NCBI GenBank assembly: GCA_937899895.1
Contig: CALBQR010000042.1
Coordinates: 1-63,917 of the forward strand
DNA from: an uncultured Alistipes sp.
Lineage (GTDB): Bacteria; Bacteroidota; Bacteroidia; Bacteroidales; Rikenellaceae
Length of the DNA stretch: 63,917 nucleotides
Direction: 5' to 3'
The notes beneath the pieces are model-generated. The model worked only from the letters and a program-made list of their open reading frames with translations. It was not told the DNA's origin and did not search any database. This document shows positions 62,937 to 63,917 of the stretch, piece by piece. Made by a program: the position numbers and the translations under genes. Each line of letters starts with the position of its first letter. Position 1 is the stretch's first letter.

Positions 62937-63917
62937 TTAGAGCGCGAACTCCTTTTTGAGCATATCGACAGCGTCGAGCTTCTCCCAGCCGAAGAACTCA
63001 ACCTCGACCTCAACCTCCTTACCATCGCGCACGAGCTTCTCGGTGCGAGTGTAGGGGCGGTTGCCGAAGTGGCCATACGAAGCAGTTGCCTCGAAGATGG
63101 GATTCTTCAAACCGAAACGACGTACGATAGCCGCAGGACGCAGATCGAACAGACGAGCAACGTGCTCTGCAATCTCGCCATCGCTCATCGAGAGCTTCGA
63201 GGTACCGTAAGTATCGACATAAACGCTCAACGGCTGTGCAATACCGATTGCATAGCTCAACTGAACGAGCACCTCATCAGCGATACCTGCTGCAACCATA
63301 TTCTTCGCAATATGGCGAGCTGCGTATGCTGCCGAACGATCCACCTTCGACGAGTCCTTACCCGAAAAAGCACCGCCACCGTGAGCACCGCGACCGCCGT
63401 AGGTATCAACGATAATCTTACGACCCGTCAGACCGGTATCGCCGTGCGGACCACCGATAACGAACTTGCCCGTAGGATTGACGTGCAGAATGTAATCGTC
63501 GCCGATCAACTCTGCCAAAGCGTCATTTGCGCGCTCCAAGCGAGCCTTCACGCGGGGAATCAGGATTGTGCGAACATCCTCGCGGATCTTATCCTGCATA
63601 GCGCGCTCGGCCTGCTTCTCGTCAATACCCTCACCTGCGGTGATGAACTCGTCGTGCTGGGTCGAAACTACGATGGTATGCACACGCTGCGGCTTGCGGT
63701 CGTCGCCATACTCGATCGTAACCTGGCTCTTCGAGTCGGGGCGCAGGTAGGTCATCACCTCACCCTCGCGGCGAATTACGGCCAACTCCTTCAAAATCAC
63801 GTGCGAAAGAATCAACGTTGCGGGCATCAACTCGCGAGTCTCGTTGCAAGCGTAACCGAACATCATACCCTGATCACCTGCACCCTGCTCCTCCTCGCTC
63901 TGGCGCACAACGCCCTG
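62937..63917 (-). CDS. metK: S-adenosylmethionine synthetase MetK (N-terminus outside window)
   Basis: About 327 C-terminal residues are present; the frame is open at the window edge (reading QGVVRQ), so the true start lies beyond 63917. GAGDQGMMFGYA is the ATP-binding signature, GGPHGDTGLTGRKIIVDTYGG the P-loop-like block, and GGGAFSGKDSSKVDRSAAY the third. Makes SAM from methionine and ATP. Ends before a terminator shared by no other gene. Confidence 0.95.
   Translation of the reverse strand, partial: QGVVRQSEEEQGAGDQGMMFGYACNETRELMPATLILSHVILKELAVIRREGEVMTYLRPDSKSQVTIEYGDDRKPQRVHTIVVSTQHDEFITAGEGIDEKQAERAMQDKIREDVRTILIPRVKARLERANDALAELIGDDYILHVNPTGKFVIGGPHGDTGLTGRKIIVDTYGGRGAHGGGAFSGKDSSKVDRSAAYAARHIAKNMVAAGIADEVLVQLSYAIGIAQPLSVYVDTYGTSKLSMSDGEIAEHVARLFDLRPAAIVRRFGLKNPIFEATASYGHFGNRPYTRTEKLVRDGKEVEVEVEFFGWEKLDAVDMLKKEFAL

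Noticed and set aside
1..63917. CRISPR array, tRNA or rRNA genes, insertion sequences, prophage
   Set aside because: No regularly spaced direct repeats, no cloverleaf-like gene in any gap, no transposase or integrase. The only phage-like text is the short fragment in the chimeric left end.

Overview
Nearly all of this window (about 1,850 to 63,917) is one coherent stretch of a Bacteroidota chromosome, most likely order Bacteroidales and possibly an Alistipes-like member of Rikenellaceae; the genus is a guess. The evidence is lineage-typical proteins and signals: a fused MurF-alanine racemase, BACON and DUF5689 lipoproteins, a TonB-dependent receptor with a carboxypeptidase-regulatory-like N-terminus, DUF4199, DUF4293 and DUF4922 proteins, a NigD-like lipoprotein, and several promoters of the Bacteroidota type (TTG, 19-20 bases, TAnnTTTG). 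I see no tRNA, rRNA, CRISPR array, insertion sequence or prophage in it.

The first ~1.85 kb does not belong to the rest. It is visibly AT-rich, uses Firmicutes-like codons and holds two reading frames that are themselves mosaics (AsnB joined to GlmS joined to an unknown piece; a phage-fibre-like piece joined to an LtaS-type sulfatase end). I read it as an assembly chimera, with horizontal transfer as a weaker alternative.

Layout: 1.9-3.3 kb DEAD-box helicase. 3.4-11.4 kb (minus) envelope and genome-maintenance run: amidase, MlaD-like protein, MutS2, MurF-Alr, RsmI-like methyltransferase. 11.5-18.1 kb (plus) LptD-like protein, M3 peptidase, MenA-like prenyltransferase, CPBP protease. 18.2-28.3 kb (minus) a five-gene operon: giant DUF5689/BACON lipoprotein, secreted DNA/RNA non-specific nuclease, secreted EEP-family nuclease/phosphatase, TonB-dependent receptor, DUF5689 lipoprotein. 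It looks like an extracellular nucleic-acid foraging locus. 28.8-47.4 kb housekeeping: DivIC, QueE, Hpt, PurE, ZIP transporter, TspO, cupin, GT2, Sua5, rhomboid, MutL, DnaJ, GrpE, SSB, PNP, LpxK, IspD, M23 peptidase.

47.6-57.5 kb is a peptidoglycan-salvage region. A minus-strand operon (secreted amidase, GT2, DUF4922 HIT-like protein, SpoIID without signal peptide, AmpG permease) diverges from a MurNAc/GlcNAc kinase plus MurQ. The amidase would make peptide-free glycan, AmpG import it, the kinase and MurQ feed it into GlcNAc-6-P. The DUF4922, GT2 and cytoplasmic SpoIID steps are unexplained and are among the most interesting things here.

57.7-63.9 kb: HerA-like ATPase and RpiB; then an ECF sigma factor, an anti-sigma-like protein that combines an inner-membrane helix with an outer-membrane barrel (Dma-like architecture), and a NigD-like lipoprotein. 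The sigma gene and the NigD-like gene share an upstream motif TGSMAC-N17-CGTCTATATA, which looks like the sigma factor's own promoter. MetK runs off the right end.
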